Shown: positions 1 through 9,370, counted from the first letter of the stretch. The stretch is DNA of 64,000 nt from Rhizobium etli CFN 42 (GCF_000092045.1 NC_007761.1:2979001-3043000); one strand, 5' to 3'. Notes: generated by a model from the letters alone, not told the origin. A program made the numbers and translations.

Positions 1-1355
1 ATAAGCGTATCGCCGGATGTCAGCATGCCGACCGCCTCGCGGATCGCCGTGGCGCGATCACCGATTTCCGAGGCGCAAGCCGCTGCCGTCATGATCTCCG
101 CTCGGATCGCGGCCGGCTCCTCAGAGCGCGGATTGTCGTCGGTGACGATGACGACATCGGCGAGCCGGCAGGCGATTTCGCCCATGATCGGCCGCTTGCC
201 GCGGTCGCGGTCGCCGCCGCAGCCGAAGACGACGACGACGCGGCCCGTCGTGAAGGGCCTGACCGAATTCAACACGTTTTCCAGCGCATCCGGCTTATGG
301 GCATAGTCGACATAGGCGAGAGCACCATCTTTCGTATGGCCGACGAGCTCAAGGCGGCCGGACGCACCGACGAGTTTTTCGAGCGCGGCCATCGCAGCTT
401 TCGGCTCGACGCCGGTGGACATTGCAAGCCCCGCGGCGACCAGCGCGTTGGCGACCTGGAAATCGCCAGCCAGCGGAATGTCCACTTCGAAGATTTCGTC
501 GCCGATATGAATCTCGGCCGTCTGCTTGTGGCGGAAATGCTCGACGCGTTTCAGCGTGAGGTAATCGCCCTTGCGTCCGACGGTGCGCACATCGTGACCG
601 GCATCGGCCGCCGCCTGGACCGCTTGGGGCGACCACGGATCGTCGGCAAAGATCACCGCCGGTGCGCCCTTCGGCAGCAATGTATCGAAAAGCCGCATCT
701 TGGCGGCCATATAGGCCTCGACAGTTGGATGATAATCCATGTGGTCGCGGCCGAGATTGGTGAAGGCGGCGGCCGAAAGCTTCACGCCGTCGAGCCGGCT
801 CTGGTCGAGACCGTGGCTGGAAGCCTCCATCGACGCATGCGTGACACCTTCGTCGGCAAGCTCAGCCAGCAGCTTGTGCAGCGAGACCGGGTCGGGCGTG
901 GTCAGCGCGCCATATTCGTTGCGCGTCGGCGAGACGACGCCCGTCGTGCCGATCATCGCGGCAGCGTGGCCCGCATGCGCCCAGATCTGCCGGGTGAACG
1001 AGGCGACGGAGGTCTTTCCGGCCGTGCCGGTGACGGCGACCATGGTCTCGGGCTGCCTGCCGTAGAAACGCGCGGCGGCGATCGAAAGGAAACGACGCGG
1101 TTCCTTAACCGCAAGCACCGGAATAGCAGCATCGACGGGCTGGGAGGCGATCGCGACGGCAGCCCCCCGGCCGGCGGCATCCGCAATGAAACCCGCGCCG
1201 TCCGCCTTGGTGCCGGTGACCGCGACGAAGGCATTGCCCGGCTCCACATTGCGGCTGTCCGAAGACAGGCCGGAGATGTCAAGCAGGCCTGCCGGGCCTT
1301 CGAGCTGTGCTTCAAGTTCCGGAAACTGATCTCCGGCCAGGTCTCGCAATTTCAT
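1..1355 (-). CDS. murE: UDP-MurNAc-L-Ala-D-Glu:meso-diaminopimelate ligase (MurE), 3' end cut by window
   Basis: Cytoplasmic Mur ligase that adds meso-diaminopimelate to UDP-MurNAc-dipeptide in peptidoglycan precursor synthesis. My translation of the minus strand from ATG at 1353-1355 begins [18 protein letters not shown] and contains the ATP-binding loop VTGTAGKTS (about residue 110), the Mur-ligase stretches [12 protein letters not shown] and MEASSHGL, then [10 protein letters not shown]. It is still open at base 1, reading [13 protein letters not shown], which is close to the family C-terminus; about 450 residues are present and a few tens are missing. It lies 66 bp after ftsI and ends the visible dcw cluster. 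A 19-codon frame (1352-1411) overlaps its start as ATGA and could couple translation, but I do not claim it as a gene. Confidence 0.95.
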   Translation of the reverse strand, partial: MKLRDLAGDQFPELEAQLEGPAGLLDISGLSSDSRNVEPGNAFVAVTGTKADGAGFIADAAGRGAAVAIASQPVDAAIPVLAVKEPRRFLSIAAARFYGRQPETMVAVTGTAGKTSVASFTRQIWAHAGHAAAMIGTTGVVSPTRNEYGALTTPDPVSLHKLLAELADEGVTHASMEASSHGLDQSRLDGVKLSAAAFTNLGRDHMDYHPTVEAYMAAKMRLFDTLLPKGAPAVIFADDPWSPQAVQAAADAGHDVRTVGRKGDYLTLKRVEHFRHKQTAEIHIGDEIFEVDIPLAGDFQVANALVAAGLAMSTGVEPKAAMAALEKLVGASGRLELVGHTKDGALAYVDYAHKPDALENVLNSVRPFTTGRVVVVFGCGGDRDRGKRPIMGEIACRLADVVIVTDDNPRSEEPAAIRAEIMTAAACASEIGDRATAIREAVGMLTSGDTL

Positions 1356-1421
1356 CGAATGCACTTTTCCCTCTTGAAGCCGGTCCGCCCCTCGCGAATC
1401 GGCGTCGACATTCATTCACGC

Positions 1422-3179
1422 TCAATAAGACACCAGCAAGGCCGAACCACCCTCCCCGAATTTCGGCTCGATGCCGAGAATGGGAGCGGCGCGGCGGATG
1501 ATCTCGCGGGCGATCGGACCGGCGGTACCGGCGGAGATCGTTCCACCATATTGTTTCTCGCCGGTCTTCGGCTCGTCGCAGAAGGTGATCACCGCATATT
1601 TGGGGTCGTTGATCGGGAAGGCGGCTATAAAGGAGTTGAAGTTCAGCGTCGAGGAATAACGCCCGTTTACGACCTTGTCGGCCGTGCCGGTTTTGCTGCC
1701 GACGGCAAAACCCGGCACACGCGCGACGCGTCCCGAACCCTTGAAACCGTTGAAATCGAGGAGATAGCGGATCTCGTCGCTGGTCGACTTCTTGATTACC
1801 TGCTTGGCGATCTGGTCGGCCTCTTCGCGTGTGCGCGGCAGGAAAGTCGGCTCGATCAGCTTGCCGCCGTTGACAAGGGCGGCCGCCGCCACCCCCGTCT
1901 GCAGCGCCGTCGTCGAGACGCCGTGGCCAAAGGAAATCGTGATCGAATTGATCTTCTTCCACACCCGGGGCTGCGTCGGCATCTTCACTTCCGGCAATTC
2001 GGTCTGCATCTTCGTAAGCAGCCCAAGCTTGGTCAGATAATCCTTCTGCGCGTCGATGCCAACGATGTCGATGACACGCGCCGTGCCGATGTTCGAAGAG
2101 TACTGGAAAATTTCAGGCACGGTCAGCCAGCGACGCTGCCCGTGAAAATCGTGGATGGTGAAGCCACCGATATAGATCGGCTTGCTCGCATCGAACGTGT
2201 CGGACATCTTCACCTTGCCGGTGTCAAGCGCCATCGCCAGCGAAAAGGTTTTGAAGGTCGACCCCATTTCGAAGGTGCCGTTCGTCATCCGGTTGAGCCA
2301 GCCTTCCTTGGCGCCTTCCTGCGGATTGTTCGGATCGAAGTCGGGTGCCGATGCCATGCCGAGCACTTCCCCGGTGTGCACGTCGATAACAGCCGCGCCA
2401 GCTCCCTTGGACTGGAAATTGTTGACGGCGTTGACGACCGCATCGCGAACGATGTTCTGCACGCGCAGGTCAATTGACAGCCGCACCGGCTCCAGCGGCT
2501 GGTCGCTCGTCATGCCGACCGAGGCGAGATCGGCGAGCCCCTGGTCGTCGATAAATTTCTCCATGCCAGCCACGCCGCGGTTGTCGATGTTGACATAGCC
2601 GAGGATGTGCGCCGCGGTCGAGCCGCCGGGATAGAAGCGGCGCTTCTCCGGCCGAAAGCCGATGCCGGGAATGCCGAGCGCCAGGATCTGGCTCTGCTGC
2701 TTCGGCGTCAGCTGCCGGCGCAGCCAAGCGAAATGCGAGCTCTTGACCGAAAGTTTCTTATACGTGTCCCTGACGTCGAGCTCCGGCAGAACAGTTGCAA
2801 GCTTCTCTACCGCCTCGTCGACATCAACGATCTTGTTCGGCTCGGCAAACAGCGAGACCGTGCGGATGTCGGTCGCCAGCACCTCGCCATTGCGATCGAG
2901 AATGTCGGGCCGCGAGGCCATCAGCCGGTCGGGCGGCAGGATGCTGGAGACGACCTCCTGATCCTTCATGGCATATTCGACCAGACGGCCACCGACGACG
3001 ACATAGACACTCATGAAGCCAAGGATCAGCAGCCCTACACGGCTTTTTGCCTGCCCCGTCTTCTTCTTGCGCGATCCCTCGATGGCCACGCCGGCGGAAG
3101 GGCCGCCGAAGCGGTTATAGACGCCGGCGGAGAAATGCGCCTGGCTCTTCAGGACCATGATGCGGGAAAGAAACGACAT
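1422..3179 (-). CDS. ftsI: Peptidoglycan D,D-transpeptidase FtsI (PBP3)
   Basis: Septal class B penicillin-binding protein, 585 residues, inner membrane with a periplasmic catalytic domain. Basic N-terminus and one membrane anchor (about residues 48-66), PBP dimer domain (about 85-235), then the transpeptidase domain with all three catalytic motifs: STFK at 307-310 (nucleophile S307), SSN at 361-363 and KTGTA at 496-500. The ATG overlaps the ftsL stop by one base (TAATG), so translation is probably coupled. Gene order mraZ-rsmH-ftsL-ftsI-murE supports the division-specific role over a general PBP2. Confidence 0.95.
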   Translation of the reverse strand: MSFLSRIMVLKSQAHFSAGVYNRFGGPSAGVAIEGSRKKKTGQAKSRVGLLILGFMSVYVVVGGRLVEYAMKDQEVVSSILPPDRLMASRPDILDRNGEVLATDIRTVSLFAEPNKIVDVDEAVEKLATVLPELDVRDTYKKLSVKSSHFAWLRRQLTPKQQSQILALGIPGIGFRPEKRRFYPGGSTAAHILGYVNIDNRGVAGMEKFIDDQGLADLASVGMTSDQPLEPVRLSIDLRVQNIVRDAVVNAVNNFQSKGAGAAVIDVHTGEVLGMASAPDFDPNNPQEGAKEGWLNRMTNGTFEMGSTFKTFSLAMALDTGKVKMSDTFDASKPIYIGGFTIHDFHGQRRWLTVPEIFQYSSNIGTARVIDIVGIDAQKDYLTKLGLLTKMQTELPEVKMPTQPRVWKKINSITISFGHGVSTTALQTGVAAAALVNGGKLIEPTFLPRTREEADQIAKQVIKKSTSDEIRYLLDFNGFKGSGRVARVPGFAVGSKTGTADKVVNGRYSSTLNFNSFIAAFPINDPKYAVITFCDEPKTGEKQYGGTISAGTAGPIAREIIRRAAPILGIEPKFGEGGSALLVSY

Positions 3180-3649
3180 TATTCTACCGACCCCGTTTCG
3201 ATCTCGTCTGCTTCATCCGCCACCACACCGCGCTGCTGTGTTGCGCCGCGTGGCGCGGGCATCGGCACTGGCTGCGCTTTGCCGGTCGCGCCTTTGGCAC
3301 TGGCAACGGTCGCACCCTTGGCACCGGCTTTAGCCTCCGTTACGTCGGGTACCGGAACCTCGGACTTCAGCATCGGCAATTCCTTCGCATGCACGAGCGC
3401 CGTCGAATCCGTCGGCTGCAGCTGCAATTCCGCATTGTAGGCATTGACCAGCCGCTCCAGCCGGTTCGGCTGCGATTGCAAAGCCCAATCGGCCTTGAGA
3501 AGATCGATCGTGTCCTTCTCGAGCTTGATCTCGGCCTCGAGGCGATGAACCTCCTCGAGCTTCAATTCGGCGCGATGCTTGATCGTGTAGGTGACGGCGG
3601 CAGTCGCCGTCATGACGCCGATGAGCACGAGATCGAACGTTTTCAGCAT
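3179..3649 (-). CDS. ftsL: Cell division protein FtsL-like
   Basis: 156-residue bitopic membrane protein beginning MLKTFDLVLIGVMTATAAV. One transmembrane segment at about residues 5-22 is followed by a charged heptad-rich stretch (about 25-60: HRAELKLEEVHRLEAEIKL), as expected for the FtsL leucine-zipper-like coiled coil that partners FtsB/FtsQ. The last ~50 residues are Ala/Pro/Lys-rich and low complexity. FtsL diverges fast, so the call rests mainly on topology and on its place between rsmH and ftsI. I chose the ATG at 3647-3649, one base after the rsmH stop. The frame stays open further upstream, but that part only reads through rsmH. Confidence 0.82.
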   Translation of the reverse strand: MLKTFDLVLIGVMTATAAVTYTIKHRAELKLEEVHRLEAEIKLEKDTIDLLKADWALQSQPNRLERLVNAYNAELQLQPTDSTALVHAKELPMLKSEVPVPDVTEAKAGAKGATVASAKGATGKAQPVPMPAPRGATQQRGVVADEADEIETGSVE

Positions 3650-3650
3650 A

Positions 3651-4676
3651 TCAACCTCCAAGCTTTCCGAGAGAGGCAAGATTGGGAAACCCGAAGAGCG
3701 ACATATCCGCCGCCTCGGCGGCCGCGTCCGTCCGCAGGCCGGCGCGCAGCTTGGCGGAGCGGGCGCGCGGATTGGCTTCAGCCTCCGCCTCGCTCGCCGA
3801 AACCATCGGCTTGCCGATCGCCGTAAAGGTCGCCGCCCGCTCATGTGCAGCCGGCAGGTGCCGCGAGCCCGTCGCCCTGCCGGCGCGGTCGGAGAAGAAT
3901 TTCTTGACGATGCGGTCTTCAAGCGAATGAAAGGTGACGACGACGAGCCGTCCGCCGGGCTTCAGAGTTCGTTCCGCCGCAAACAATGCCTGCGCCAACT
4001 CCCCAAGCTCGTCATTGACGAAAATGCGCAAGGCCTGGAAGACGCGCGTCGCGGGATGGATCTTGTCCTTCATCTTGCGCGGAGTGACCAGCTCGATGAG
4101 ACCGGCAAGATCGCGGGTCGTTTCGAAGGGCTTTTCCTCACGCCGCTTCTCGATCGCATGTGCGATGCGCGGCGCCTGGTTTTCCTCGCCGAGAAAATGG
4201 AAGATGCGGATCAGATCGGCGACCTTGGCGCGATTGACGACGTCGGCGGCCGAAACGCCTGTCGCCGACATGCGCATGTCGAGCGGCCCGCTCTTCTGGA
4301 ATGAGAAGCCGCGCTCGGGCTCATCGATCTGCATGGAAGAGACACCGATATCGAGCACGACGCCGTCGAGCCCGCCCTGCGGCGCATGATCGCCGAGATT
4401 CGAGAACTGCGCGTGAATGAGCCGGAGGCGGCCGGCATGGGCGGCAACCATCGCCTGGCCCGCGGCAATTGCACTGGGATCGCGATCGAGCGCGATCACC
4501 TCGGCCCCGGCCGCAAGAATGGCCGCGCTATAACCACCCGCACCGAATGTACCGTCGAGAATGAGCTTGCCGGGTGCGGGCGAGAGCGCCGCGAGGACCT
4601 CATTGAGAAGAACAGGAATGTGACGAACCGGTCCGCCACCGGCATCAGTTGAACCTCCGCCAGGATTCGTCACCAT
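3651..4676 (-). CDS. rsmH: 16S rRNA (cytosine1402-N4)-methyltransferase RsmH
   Basis: SAM-dependent enzyme (formerly MraW) that N4-methylates C1402 of 16S rRNA in the decoding centre. 341 residues. Visible: N-terminal [13 protein letters not shown] (about 19-31), SAM motif [11 protein letters not shown] (41-50), acidic ALDRDP strand end, [18 protein letters not shown], and C-terminal [17 protein letters not shown], all typical of RsmH. Start at 4676 gives [20 protein letters not shown], with a Gly-rich leader; the frame is open upstream but that is mraZ read in another frame. It starts 17 bp after the mraZ stop and ends one base before ftsL. Confidence 0.96.
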   Translation of the reverse strand: MVTNPGGGSTDAGGGPVRHIPVLLNEVLAALSPAPGKLILDGTFGAGGYSAAILAAGAEVIALDRDPSAIAAGQAMVAAHAGRLRLIHAQFSNLGDHAPQGGLDGVVLDIGVSSMQIDEPERGFSFQKSGPLDMRMSATGVSAADVVNRAKVADLIRIFHFLGEENQAPRIAHAIEKRREEKPFETTRDLAGLIELVTPRKMKDKIHPATRVFQALRIFVNDELGELAQALFAAERTLKPGGRLVVVTFHSLEDRIVKKFFSDRAGRATGSRHLPAAHERAATFTAIGKPMVSASEAEAEANPRARSAKLRAGLRTDAAAEAADMSLFGFPNLASLGKLGG

Positions 4677-4693
4677 TCCGTTCCCTCGTTCCT

Positions 4694-5131
4694 TCAGGAA
4701 CGCTTGCCCGCCAGCTTGCGCTCCTCTCGTGCCTGCGCCTGCGCAGCCAAGAATGCCTGCGGCTGCCAGAGCTGAAAATGATCCGCCCGACCGACGAAGG
4801 TCACTTCGTCCGAGATGCCGGTGAAGTCGCGGATGAAATCCGTGACCATCAGCCGCCCCTCGGCATCGAGCTTCATGAAGACCCCGCCTCCGTGGATCAG
4901 AAGCGACATCGCGTTCGCATCCGGCGAAAATGGATCCTCCGCCGCAATCTGCCGCTCGAATCTTTCGAGAAGATCCGGGCCGCCGACGCTGATCGCCGGA
5001 AACACAAAATCCTGGAAGCAGTAGAGCTCCTGGACGTTGCACTGCGCCAGCACGGAACGAAATGCCGAAGGCACGGAAACCCGACCCTTGGCATCGATCC
5101 TGTTGGTCGCATTCGAAAGGAAGCGGCTCAT
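4694..5131 (-). CDS. mraZ: Transcriptional regulator / division cluster protein MraZ
   Basis: 145-residue protein with two SpoVT-AbrB-type swapped-hairpin domains (about 5-55 and 75-125), starting [18 protein letters not shown], the conserved MraZ N-terminus. MraZ oligomerises into a ring and represses its own dcw operon in enterics by binding TGGG repeats. Such repeats are present upstream at 5304-5339, so autoregulation is likely here too. An in-frame ATG four codons upstream (5143) is an alternative start. It is the first gene of the minus-strand cluster. Confidence 0.94.
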   Translation of the reverse strand: MSRFLSNATNRIDAKGRVSVPSAFRSVLAQCNVQELYCFQDFVFPAISVGGPDLLERFERQIAAEDPFSPDANAMSLLIHGGGVFMKLDAEGRLMVTDFIRDFTGISDEVTFVGRADHFQLWQPQAFLAAQAQAREERKLAGKRS

Positions 5132-5303
5132 GACTCGAAACATCCGTTCCCGTAGGGAGCCGGACAAAAAGACGCCCGAAAGCCCCAATATCAGGCACAG
5201 CCTCGCAAGCCGGATGAGCCAAATCCCACCCGACGCTTCCGGAGAGGGAGGCGCCTTTGCTTTGCGATGAATGGGCAAATGATTGCCCTGGTGCAGTGCG
5301 CAT

Positions 5304-5339
5304 TTGGGATAGCATGGGACCATATGGGCGTCAATGGGA
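5304..5339 (+). promoter_or_regulatory. Four MraZ-box-like TGGG direct repeats at 10-bp period
   Basis: TGGG occurs at 5305-5308, 5315-5318, 5325-5328 and 5335-5338, exactly 10 bp apart, each followed by A or C (TGGGA, TGGGA, TGGGC, TGGGA). Known MraZ targets are TGGGN units separated by about 5 nt, i.e. one helical turn. The array is about 175 bp upstream of the mraZ start, so a long leader or a promoter close to the array is implied. The match in spacing, number and position is seen directly; binding by MraZ is inferred. Confidence 0.75.
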
Positions 5340-5390
5340 CACGCCCATTTTGCAACGGACGCATGATCAAACATTTATAAGCTGTTAAGT

Positions 5391-5405
5391 TTAACAAAGG
5401 GTTAG
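5391..5405 (-). promoter_or_regulatory. CtrA-like site (TTAA-N7-TTAG)
   Basis: The stretch TTAACAAAGGGTTAG matches the alphaproteobacterial CtrA consensus TTAA-N7-TTAA with one mismatch in the second half. It lies about 260 bp upstream of mraZ and 50 bp upstream of the TGGG array, where the dcw promoter would be expected. A single near match is weak evidence, but CtrA is a known cell-cycle regulator in this class. The rest of 5340-5543 is relatively AT-rich, with no gene seen. Confidence 0.35.
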
Positions 5406-5543
5406 CGCAGCCATTTTACGACCACACGCATTTCGTGTTACCACACATAAAACGCCTTAAAGCTGCATCAATGTGAGCTTGAAAATCCTCAGTTTCAGCG
5501 ACTTAGGGTGAAAATTCAGGCCCTGCCGCGGCACGGATGTTAA

Positions 5544-5955
5544 TTGCCAGTTGGCCTGTAAGCCGGGTTCTGTATGGCTCCGGCGTGAACCGGAACGTGG
5601 CAGCCATTCCTCTGGGACAGCGCTCGCACGCTGCCTCACGCAACCCACCCGGATGACTGGCCTGGAAACCGGCCGGAGAACCTTTCAGCCCGCCGCGTCA
5701 TCCCTATTCGGTCTTGCTCCCGGTGGGGTTTACCGTGCCATATCCGTTGCCGGAGATGCGGTGGGCTCTTACCCCACCCTTTCACCCTTACCTGTCATGA
5801 CAGGCGGTTTGCTTTCTGTGGCACTTTCCCTGAGGTCGCCCTCGCCGGACGTTATCCGGCACCGTGTTTCCGTGGAGCCCGGACTTTCCTCACCTTACCG
5901 CCTTTCGGCATTGGTAAAGCGCGGCTGCCCGGCCAACTGGCAGGGCTCCCATAAA
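5544..5955 (-). ncRNA. rnpB: RNase P RNA (class A, alphaproteobacterial type)
   Basis: Catalytic RNA of RNase P, which removes tRNA 5' leaders. On the minus strand the 3' part reads AGAACCCGGCTTACAGGCC, a bacterial RNase P RNA hallmark. The outer helix P1 can be read directly: 5931-5941 (5' side on the minus strand, GCCAGTTGGCC) pairs perfectly with 5546-5556 (GGCCAACTGGC). Other family features in between are the conserved stretch around the GGAAAGTCCGGGCTCC-like sequence (about 5877-5893) and long internal hairpins. Ends are approximate. An open frame crosses this interval on the plus strand but is only RNA sequence. Confidence 0.94.
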
Positions 5956-5996
5956 CGAGAGAGCCCGTAATTGCTACCGAAATATAGGGGACGGCC

Positions 5997-7172
5997 TTAA
6001 CGGAAATTAGGTGTGAAATCCGCGGAGTAGCCCTGTTCCCTGATTCTGCCTGACAAAAGCAGCTCCGCGCCGAGCCTGCCGATTTCGTCCGAACTCTTGG
6101 CCGAGGTGCCGGCGCAGCCCGTCAGCACCGCAATCCCCGGCGAAGAGGTATAGCCGATCATCGGATAGCTGCTTTCCGTAAACGAGACGACGCAGGCGGC
6201 CGTCGAAATCGAAAGCGGCATCATATCGGGCATGAGGTCGGCGACGATACGCTGCAGATGCACGCGCACGCTCTCGCGCCCTTCGGTCCTGAACCACGCG
6301 CGCATCTCGATGTCGTTGTGTAAGACCAGATCGTCGGGATCGCCGCCGATCTTCAGATAGAATTTGCCGTCGGGGTAACGGATCGGCGGCAGCAGATAGA
6401 TATGGATGCCGGGCACGTCTAGAATGAGCGATGGCATCGCCGCAAGGCGGAGCGCATCAGCCTCGCCGACTTCGAACAGCGTGACGGTCCGGCCATAAAC
6501 CGTCATGGCAACAGGACGTGGCAACAGATTCTCGGCAATGGAAAATCCGCCCGCCGCCAGCAGCACCTTTTCACTGCGATAGGCGAGGCCCCCGGCAGTC
6601 TCGACGGTCGCCAGCCCGCCTTCCTCGCGGATTGAGACCACATAATCTCGGATGATAGTCGCGCCTGCCCTTTCTGCCAGCAGAGATTGCGCCTTGACCA
6701 GTTTGCGCGGACTGATATGTCCGGCACCCGTCGCCTCGAACACACCTGCACTGCCGGCGGGAAAGGCAAAGAAGGGAAATGCGGTCTTCAACCCGCCCGC
6801 ATCCAGAAGCCGGGTCTCGAGGCCGAGCGAAACGGCGGCCTGCCGGGTCCTTTCGAGATAATCGCTTCCATCAGGCGCGACGACGACGCAGCCGGCCTCC
6901 CGATAGAAGTCGATGCCGCTCTCGTTCGCGATCTCGCCGTAGCGATCGATCGAGCGATTGGCGAGCAGCGCCCAGTTGCGATCGGCATCGATGGTGCGGG
7001 TAATGCGCCCCTCGTCGTAATGACTGGCGAAAACGCCTTGATGCGCCTTGCGATCATCAGGCTCGTCCGGGCCGATCACCGCAACACCATCCGTCTGCCG
7101 CGCCAGATGCCGCGCGGCAGCGGCTCCCATCAGCCCGCGGCCGACGACGATATATTTGAAATCGACTGCCAT
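5997..7172 (-). CDS. FAD-dependent amine/amino-acid oxidoreductase (DAO family), copy 1
   Basis: 391-residue flavoenzyme of the D-amino-acid-oxidase / sarcosine-oxidase superfamily. N-terminal dinucleotide fold with G11-x-G13-x-x-G16 in VVGRGLMGAAAARHL, a substrate domain, and a C-terminal FAD-binding return near GCAGTSAKSSDEIGRLGAELL. No signal peptide or membrane segment, so probably a soluble cytoplasmic oxidase or dehydrogenase. It lies 10 bp downstream of a paralogue (7183-8370) and is probably co-transcribed with it. Substrate cannot be read from sequence; a monomeric sarcosine oxidase or N-methyl amino-acid oxidase is possible. Confidence 0.85.
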   Translation of the reverse strand: MAVDFKYIVVGRGLMGAAAARHLARQTDGVAVIGPDEPDDRKAHQGVFASHYDEGRITRTIDADRNWALLANRSIDRYGEIANESGIDFYREAGCVVVAPDGSDYLERTRQAAVSLGLETRLLDAGGLKTAFPFFAFPAGSAGVFEATGAGHISPRKLVKAQSLLAERAGATIIRDYVVSIREEGGLATVETAGGLAYRSEKVLLAAGGFSIAENLLPRPVAMTVYGRTVTLFEVGEADALRLAAMPSLILDVPGIHIYLLPPIRYPDGKFYLKIGGDPDDLVLHNDIEMRAWFRTEGRESVRVHLQRIVADLMPDMMPLSISTAACVVSFTESSYPMIGYTSSPGIAVLTGCAGTSAKSSDEIGRLGAELLLSGRIREQGYSADFTPNFR

Positions 7173-7182
7173 GATATCCCTC

Positions 7183-8370
7183 TCAAGCGAAGACCGGCGT
7201 CAGCTCGTGCCCGAAATCCTCGTTTCCGAGCCGTCCTTCGGTGAGAAGCACGGCGCCGAGACGCCCGAGTTCGTCTGAAGATTTGGCCGCGACGAAATTG
7301 CCGCCGGTCAGTACCGCAATGCGCGGCGATTGGGTGAACCCGGCATAGGGATAACCGGTCGGCGTGAAATTCGCCACGCAAGGAGCCGACGTGACCGGGC
7401 AGCCGGCAAGCTCCGGCACTAGTTGCAGGGCGATGCGCGAGAGATGATCGCGCTCGGCCGCACTGCCGTCGGAACGGAACCACGTGCCGGCCTCTTCCAA
7501 CCGGCTGAAGGAAAGCGCTTCGGTATCGCCGCCAAGCTTCAGATAGGTCTTGCCGTCGGGATAACGCACCGGCGGCAGAATATAGATGTGATCCTCGTCC
7601 CGGTCGCCGAGCACGATGGTCGACGGCATGTCGCGGAAAACCGCCATCTCGCGCTCGCCGATTTCGTAGAAGACAACGGTACGCGCGATCACTCTCAAAT
7701 CGACGGGACGCGGCAGCAGGGCATGGAAATTGCTGAAAGCGCCGGCCGCGACCAACACGCGCTCGGCGCTGTAGCATCTGTCGCCGGCCGTCACCTCGAC
7801 ATGGGAGCCTGTATCGCGCACCGATGTCACGGTCGCGTCGATCAGCGAGACGCCGCCCTCCTCGGCAAGCTTGGCTTGCGCGCGCACCAGGGCCCGCGGA
7901 TTGATGTGCCCGGCGCGCTTGCGCTCAAAATACCCACTGAAATCAGGACCGACGGTAAGATAGGGAAAACGCTGCCCGAGCTCCGCCGGCGCGACGGTTT
8001 CGATATCGCTGCCGAGCCTCCGGCTGACGGCCAGCGCCCTCAGAAGAAAATCCTGCTCATCCCTAGGCGGCGGACCGGCAAAGAGGCAGCCGACTTCCGA
8101 AAAGAAGGAAATGCCGCTCTTCGCCTCGATCTCGCGGTAGCGCCCGAGCGCCCGCGCGGCGAAGGTTCCCCAGGCAAGATTGCCGTCGAAGGTGCGTGTA
8201 ATGCGTGCTTCGTCATAATGGCTGGCAAAGACGCCGTGATGGACCTTGCGCTCCTCGGGCTCCGGCGGGCCGATCAGCGCGATGCCGTCGGCCATGGAGG
8301 AGAGGTGCCGTGCCGCCGCCGCCCCCATCATGCCGCGCCCGATGACGATGAACCTGAAATCGACTGCCAT
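7183..8370 (-). CDS. FAD-dependent amine/amino-acid oxidoreductase (DAO family), copy 2
   Basis: 395 residues, clearly paralogous to its downstream neighbour: both begin MAVDF and share G11-x-G13-x-x-G16, FASHYDE(G/A)RITRT, a GHI(S/N)PR(K/A)LV segment, LPP(I/V)RYPDGK(F/T)YLK(I/L)GGD and a C-terminal AKSSDE(I/L)GRLGA motif. This is the upstream gene of the pair. Tandem duplication followed by divergence suggests two related substrates or formation of a hetero-oligomer. The promoter would lie in 8371-8486; I see no clear operator there. Confidence 0.85.
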   Translation of the reverse strand: MAVDFRFIVIGRGMMGAAAARHLSSMADGIALIGPPEPEERKVHHGVFASHYDEARITRTFDGNLAWGTFAARALGRYREIEAKSGISFFSEVGCLFAGPPPRDEQDFLLRALAVSRRLGSDIETVAPAELGQRFPYLTVGPDFSGYFERKRAGHINPRALVRAQAKLAEEGGVSLIDATVTSVRDTGSHVEVTAGDRCYSAERVLVAAGAFSNFHALLPRPVDLRVIARTVVFYEIGEREMAVFRDMPSTIVLGDRDEDHIYILPPVRYPDGKTYLKLGGDTEALSFSRLEEAGTWFRSDGSAAERDHLSRIALQLVPELAGCPVTSAPCVANFTPTGYPYAGFTQSPRIAVLTGGNFVAAKSSDELGRLGAVLLTEGRLGNEDFGHELTPVFA

Positions 8371-8486
8371 ATCTCACCTCATCTCGAGGTGGCCCACCTC
8401 GTTTCGAGCTGGGATATCATGGCGCGCGTGCCGATTCATATCGTAAAAACAGCGGCGGAGGATTTTCCTCCGGTCCGCTCGGCGGC

Positions 8487-9110
8487 TCAGTCGAGCATTG
8501 CCAGGACCTTACCGCAATACGTCTTCGAGACCGGGTTCATGCGCGTTGCGCCGTGGCCGGCATTATACTTGAGGATGGTGTTGCAGGTCTCTCCACCACC
8601 GAGATCATGAGCAGCAGCCAGATATTTCATGCCGTACTTGATGTTGGTTTCCGGATCGAACAGGCCCTTGGCGCTGCCGGAATAACCCATCATGCGGGCC
8701 GTTGCAGGCTTTATCTGCATCAGGCCGATTTCACCGTGGCTGCCGCGTGCATTCGGATTGAAATTGCTTTCGACGCGGATGACCGCGGTCGCAAGCGCAA
8801 CCGGTACAGCATATTGGTTCGCATATTTGCTGATCAGCGCGGAATAGGAATTGCCCGAAACATTGGCGACGGGATAACCGCTCTGGCGCTCGACCGTCTT
8901 CAGCGGGCGTTCCGCCGTCTTGAGCGGACGATTCGCCGGCTTGACCGAACGTTCCGCTTTCTTCAACGGACGCTCTGCCTTCTTCGAAGGACGCTCGACT
9001 TTCTTCACCGGCGCATCGGCTCGCACACCCCAATCATTCGCAAACGCAAAGCTATTTCCCGCCAGCACCATGCCAACGCACGTTGCAGCAACAACAATCA
9101 GTTTTCTCAT
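8487..9110 (-). CDS. Secreted lytic transglycosylase (SLT domain) with basic repeat linker
   Basis: 207-residue exported muramidase that would cleave the MurNAc-GlcNAc bond to form 1,6-anhydro-muropeptides. From MRKLIVVAATCVG: signal peptide (about 1-23), then a lysine/arginine-rich repeat region (about 31-75) built on units like KKAERPL, KKAERSV, KPANRPL, KTAERPL and KTVERQ, then an SLT goslin-type domain with catalytic Glu in IRVESNFNP, followed by GEIGLMQIKP and NAGHG. I chose the ATG at 9108-9110 because it opens a good signal peptide; an upstream ATG at 9164 in frame adds a non-signal leader. Monocistronic by appearance. Confidence 0.9.
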   Translation of the reverse strand: MRKLIVVAATCVGMVLAGNSFAFANDWGVRADAPVKKVERPSKKAERPLKKAERSVKPANRPLKTAERPLKTVERQSGYPVANVSGNSYSALISKYANQYAVPVALATAVIRVESNFNPNARGSHGEIGLMQIKPATARMMGYSGSAKGLFDPETNIKYGMKYLAAAHDLGGGETCNTILKYNAGHGATRMNPVSKTYCGKVLAMLD

Positions 9111-9370
9111 GTAGTCTTGAACACTCCGACCCAAAGAATTTCCGGACGCGCGCCTCGCTGCCATAATGAATACCAGATCAAGGACCGATCGGATTCACGG
9201 TAATTCTTATCGTTTCACATATCGCCCGTGGTTTAACTCGAAAAACAACCCCGAGCACCGCTTGGCGGACGTTCTTAGACCATCGCAATGAGGAGATAAT
9301 AGGGAAATGATGTGGCAGGCCGAATTTCGCGCTGCAATGCGAAATTTCGCGTTTCAGTAATTGCCGAGAA

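Noticed and set aside
1352..1411. 19-codon leader frame overlapping the murE start
   Set aside because: The overlap pattern could mean coupling, but the frame is short and has no strong ribosome site of its own.
297..2477. Long plus-strand open frame (726 codons) over murE and ftsI
   Set aside because: It is antisense to two confidently assigned genes, has Arg/His/Asp-rich composition typical of the reverse frame of GC-rich coding DNA, and matches no family I recognise.
5551..5970. Open frame of 139 codons over the RNase P RNA
   Set aside because: The interval folds with the RNase P P1 helix and carries its conserved sequence; the frame is a by-product.
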